Of a DNA stretch of 64,000 bases, positions 59,596-64,000 are shown piece after piece. The position numbers were made by a program, and so were the translations under genes. The notes beneath the pieces were generated by a model that saw only the letters and a list, made by a program, of their open reading frames with translations, was not told the origin of the DNA and made no database searches. Source of the stretch: Rhodocollybia butyracea (taxonomy: Eukaryota; Basidiomycota; Agaricomycetes; Agaricales; Omphalotaceae); the NCBI GenBank assembly GCA_015501585.1, contig JADNRY010000008.1, positions 124,001-188,000 of the forward strand, in the 5' to 3' direction. The number at the start of each line of letters is the position of its first letter. Within the stretch, counting starts at the first letter, position 1.

Positions 59596-60004
59596 ATTAG
59601 GACTAGGAAGTACTTTTTCGGGGTTGTGAGCAGATTGTATAGTTCACCATGTGGGGTGCCCGTACATATGGACGTGTAGTAGCATCGTTCGTTTCTTCGG
59701 CTATAGACTAAAAAAGGGTTTTTGTCAGAATGACCCCTCCACTGTGGCCGCGTGTGAAACGGAACGGGAATACATTTAAAAGCGTTGGTATACCACTTCC
59801 TACGTGGAATAACTGAGCGAAGTACTAGTCCTCCTTTACAAAGCCTGAAGACTTAACCAAAGACCCCTTGGCCCCTGTCTTCGTTCGGAATGTCACTTTA
59901 CGTTATTAGGTGATTCTCACCGTTCTTGAGGTAGCTTTTTTGCAGTGGAATAAGCAGATAAGCGCTCGGACTCATTATTGGCGCTTATATGTCTTCCATC
60001 AATC
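59596..60004. other. Intergenic spacer
   Basis: About 410 bp between the dehydrogenase stop and the RAD1 start, both plus strand. No gene or motif recognised. Confidence 0.4.
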
Positions 60005-63000
60005 ATGTCCACTCTGTTGCCTTTCCACACTTCGATCCTGAATGAAATATATGACCCTGCGACTTCAGACCTCCTTGTACTTGCCCGCGGGTTAGGACTA
60101 CGAAGAATAATATGCACGCTTCTCAAGATATACGACTCTCCGCAAAATCTTGTTCTTGTTATCAATGCTACTCAAGAAGAGGAAACCGAAATTGGCGAAG
60201 AACTCGGAATAATGGGATGCCGGAAACCTGGTCTACGAGTTGTTGGATATGAGACCGGTACAAGTCGCGATCGGTAAGCATTATAGCACTGACCTTGTTT
60301 TGTTATATTGATTTTTTTTGGAGGCAGGACTTGTACAAAGGAGGCGGCCTAATCGCTGTGACTTTGCGTATCTTGATTGTCGATATGCTCCAAAATATCG
60401 TCCCAATCGATCTTATAACAGGAATCATGGTCATGCATGCCGAAAAGTACATTCTGTTCTCGAAAGTGCTTTCATAATGCTGAACATTACAACAGAGTCT
60501 CCCCGCTACATCTTGTCTCGTTCATTACGCGTCTTTACCGAGAAAAGAACACTAGTGGATTTTTGAAAGCCTTTACTGATCAACCGGAACATATAACGAG
60601 TGGATTGTCGCCAATGAAGAATATCATGAAAGAGTTGCAGCTGAGGCGAGTATGGGTGTATCCAAGGTTTGTTCTACATCTCAACCCTGTGTATATCCTA
60701 ACCAAAATCCAAGGTTTCATCAAGAAGTGAAGGATACTCTAGAGCGAAAGCGTGCAGATGTCATTGAGCTCGCTCAGAACCTCACTGATAACATGGACGA
60801 TATCCATGGGGCTATCATTCAGTGTATGACCATAACATTGTCAGAGCTTCGACGATCTAAAGTCGAGGTACGTATCTTTCAAATCTTTCAGGTACTGGTT
60901 ACTGATCTTACTTAAGCTTGACCTCGACGGTCTGAACCTTCCTGCAGCGTACTTTTCTTCCTTCGACCACATCGTGCGCAAACAACTCGATCCCATCTGG
61001 CACAAAGTCGGACCTAGTACCAAGGCCCTTGTTCGCGATCTCGGTGTACTTCGTAGACTTGTTGGCTACTTACTAGTCTACGATCCTCTACAATTCCATT
61101 CCTATTGCCAGTCACTCGTTGAAGCAGCCACAACAACCAACCCCGATTCTGGTCCATCTAGTTTGGGGAAGAGCCAATGGATGCTAACGGACGCGGCTAA
61201 CATCATCTTCCAAGCAGCCAAGAGGCGCTGTTTCGTCGATGCCCCATTCGATGACCAATCAAAGCCGCTTCAAGAGATTGACTTGGACGATGACGACGAA
61301 GCATGGAATGCTATTTTTGAGCTTGAAGGTCGCCCTTCAGCACCCCCACGGGCCACAAAGAGCGGCACAAAACGCCATGAGTGGATTCCGAAAGATATAC
61401 ATCCTGTGCTAGAGGAACTACCGAAGTGGAGTTTACTTGTCGAGATATTGGAAGAGATTGAAGGGGAAATATTACGCATGGAGAGTACGATCACTTCCAG
61501 ACCGGTCGAAGAACCTCCTGGCACCAACACGACACTTGTGATGTGCTCTTCAACAGCAACGTGTACTTTACTCAACGATTTTTTATCATCCAAGGACGAT
61601 AAGCGTCCAAAAGGCGAATGGGGACGACGAATGATGTTGAAGAAACTACGAAGTTGGCTTTGGTGGGAGAAGCGAAAGAAGACGGCGGTGGAGGCGCCGA
61701 GTGGTGCTGGGAAGAAACCTATTGGAGGGCCAAGTGCGGACGACATGATATGGCGGGGCGAAACTGGAGACGATGCACTGAGTGAGGCTTTAAAGAAGAA
61801 AGACCGCGAAAACGCTGCGAAAAAGGCGTCAAGAAGGAGAGTTCGTGGGGGTGGTCCCGTCGGAATTGGGAGAGCTTCATCAGTACCCCGAGAAAATCCT
61901 GCTCCAGGAGTCTCCGATGCGCTTGCCGATGACTTGTGAGCCGTTATTGATGTATTCGATGTATACTTACCTTATCTTCAGTTTCACCGACGAAAACATG
62001 GAGCTACTTGCCCTCGATGACCAAGAGCTAGAGTTTAATCTCTTGACCGATATCACTACTATGGAGTTTGTCACAGAGTTTGACGCCCATTACGGACTGC
62101 TTCCCTCAGCGGAGACTTTGCTGATACGGGCATACTCTGATGATACTGACGATCGTATGCTCGACGAGATCAAACCTCGGTTTATTGTCATGTTTGAGCC
62201 CTGCATGGAGTTTGTTCGACGCGTCGAGGTATGTGTAGCCTCGATTTCTCCGTTTAAATCTCAGACAAGGCCATCCTACCAGGTATACAAATGCTCAAAT
62301 CCGGGTCTGCCCGTCAGAGTATACCATATGGTGTATGCCAATTCATGTGAGGAACACAAGTACCTAGCCGGGATCCGGCGCGAGAAGGATAGTTTCGAGC
62401 GCTTGATCAAAGAACGAGGGGTATAGTTATTCAATTTCCTTACGGGACTGTACGCTAATGCCTGGTTCTCGTGTAGTCTATGCTTTTGCCCATTATCGAA
62501 GATCGACGTGCAGCCGAAAGTGACGCCATCATTAAAACGATTAGCTCCAGAATTGCTGGTGGAAGGCGGGAGTTGAATAAAGCCCCTTCTCAGGTATATC
62601 TCATACATCACCGTCATGGATACATAGCATTAATATACCACATAGGTGATTGTGGACATGCGAGAATTCCGCTCGACATTACCGTCTTTATTGCATGCAT
62701 CGGACTTGTTAGTCATACCTGCAACATTAACGGTTGGAGATTATATCATAACGCCTGAAATATGCGTGGAAAGGAAGAGTTTGGCGGATTTAGTGTCCAG
62801 TTTCAATAGTGGCAGATTGTGAGTGTCCGAAGGAAATACTATCCAGGAAACTTCCTAATCACAAACTCAAGGTACACCCAGTGTGAGCTTATGTCTGTGC
62901 ATTACAAGACCCCGGTTCTCTTGATCGAATTCGAAGAGGATAAAGCTTTTTCGTTTGAGGTGAGAAAAATGGGGGCGAATGAACGATCACTGATCTCACA

Positions 63001-63478
63001 TCAAAAGATAATATCCGATCTCAAATCCTACGCGAAGACCAACACCCGTTTTCCACCTAAAAAGAAACCCACTGGAAACCCAGCAGAGCACGATTACAGC
63101 TCGCCAACTATCCAATCAAAGATTGTTCTTCTTACCCTCAGTTTCCCTCGTCTACGCATCATCTGGTCGCCTTCGCCTTATGCTACCGCGGACATCTTCA
63201 ACGATCTCAAAAAGGATCGCGCAGAGCCTGATCCTGTGAAGGCTGTGGCCACTGGTGCAGAGGAAGATCCTGAAGCTGGAGCAGGTGTGAATGCAGCTGC
63301 TGAGGAACTACTTCGATCTTTCCCTGGAATCACCGCGAAGAACGTCAAACATGTTATGAGCAAGGTCCAAAATATTCGGAAACTATGTGAGATGGATCTT
63401 ACGCAGGTTCAGGGGATATTAGGTGCAGAGCCTGGAAAGGCATGTTATGATTTTCTACATAAAGGTGAGGGGAAATAA
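60005..63478 (+). CDS. RAD1: DNA repair endonuclease Rad1 (XPF/ERCC4)
   Basis: Starts at ATG 60005 ([16 protein letters not shown]). The helicase-like N-terminal region includes [36 protein letters not shown] and [15 protein letters not shown] long linker with basic and acidic runs follows. The nuclease domain carries [20 protein letters not shown] and VERKSLADL (the GDxn-ERKxxxD signature), then a conserved strand [15 protein letters not shown] double helix-hairpin-helix domain closes the protein ([17 protein letters not shown]). XPF pairs with ERCC1/Rad10 and cuts 5' of lesions in nucleotide excision repair and in recombination. About 1,000 aa; stop at 63476-63478. Confidence 0.96.
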
Positions 63479-63685
63479 TGTTGAACTACCATGCATTTTT
63501 TTTGCGGCAAGAATGTCTCAATATTTTGATTGGATTTTTTAACAAGCGCAAGTATGAAGTACCAAGGGCTTGCTTCAGTACTTGGGTCCGCTTTAAGCTC
63601 CAGTCGCCTGCTGATGATTATTGTCAAATTTGGTGGCATGACGTTACAACCTAGTTTCGTGACTATACAGAAGAAATTTTACTCA

Positions 63686-64000
63686 TTAAAGTACCATAGT
63701 GCCATATCTAGTACTCGTAAAATCAATCTCAATCCTACGTACATTTTCCGGCCTATACCGGTCGAAAGACGGAGGTAAAGGTTCACATAGTTCTTCCGAT
63801 ATACTATTCCTAGAATCAATAAGAGTGGATCCATAACTGACCGGTGAGTCCTCTTCGTGTTTCGGTTTACGTTCGATAATTCTGGAAACACCATTAGATA
63901 AAACAATTTAAAAATCGAAGGGTGCATACCCCTGCATGATCCTGGCAGTAGCCACTCTGTTCACGAATCTTTTGTGAGTGTTATCTTCATATATGTCTGT
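63686..64000 (-). CDS. 3' end of an unrecognised minus-strand gene (cut by window edge)
   Basis: Read from the right edge, an open frame (YEDNTHKRFVNRVATARIMQ) splices through a GT-AG intron (about 63885-63932) into IIERKPKHEEDSPVSYGSTL, then PLPPSFDRYRPENVRRIEID, and stops at 63686-63688. The spliced frame stays open for about 90 codons without a useful start, so it is easy to miss. It is convergent with RAD1, 207 bp apart. No family is recognised. Confidence 0.6.

Overview
This is a nuclear segment of a filamentous basidiomycete, most likely an agaricomycete. The genes are dense and on both strands, and nearly all are cut by many GT-AG introns of about 45-60 nt. Products look basidiomycete throughout: a fungal VTT-domain protein, an RTA1-like 7-TM protein, an Ssd1-type RNB protein, a Kre9/Knh1-like GPI protein, two FEX fluoride exporters and a Zn2Cys6 regulator. 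Most gene models below were built by hand, joining exons at splice sites. Where I summed the exons the total was a multiple of three, which supports the model.

Left part (1-12 kb): a partial basic-tailed protein at the edge, a ~650-bp foldback (MITE-like) element, a Ca-dependent mitochondrial carrier (SAL1 type), casein kinase 2 beta, ribosomal protein L36 and a VTT/TVP38 membrane protein. A 3.3-kb gene-poor stretch follows, holding a second terminal-inverted-repeat element.

Middle (12-36 kb): an MFS transporter, MSH2, a tandem pair of FEX genes, tRNA m5C methyltransferase TRM4/NSUN2, 3-ketodihydrosphingosine reductase TSC10, a small 4-TM protein and VID27. Then come an unrecognised 89-aa protein, an RTA1-like transporter, an RNase P/MRP Rpr2/Snm1-like zinc protein and a BTB-like serine-rich protein. 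A tRNA-Ala(CGC) with a 10-nt intron sits at 36.7 kb.

Right part (37-64 kb): SSD1, mitochondrial IDH2, ESCRT-III VPS24, a GPI-anchored Kre9-like protein, thiamine pyrophosphokinase, a Zn2Cys6 regulator, MED17, a DnaJ-X relic, GPI1 (PIG-Q), a zinc alcohol dehydrogenase and RAD1/XPF. The last 300 bp carry the 3' end of an unknown minus-strand gene.

Most of this is conserved housekeeping: mismatch and excision repair (MSH2, RAD1), translation (RPL36, TRM4, tRNA), sphingolipid and GPI synthesis (TSC10, GPI1) and trafficking (VPS24, VID27). I see no gene cluster that forms one pathway and no obviously new multi-gene system. The unusual content is at small scale: a precise FEX tandem duplication whose second copy changed a GT donor to GC, three other GC-AG introns (one inside the zinc cluster of the regulator), two non-autonomous TIR elements, a broken DnaJ-X gene, and an awkward splice or frameshift in GPI1.
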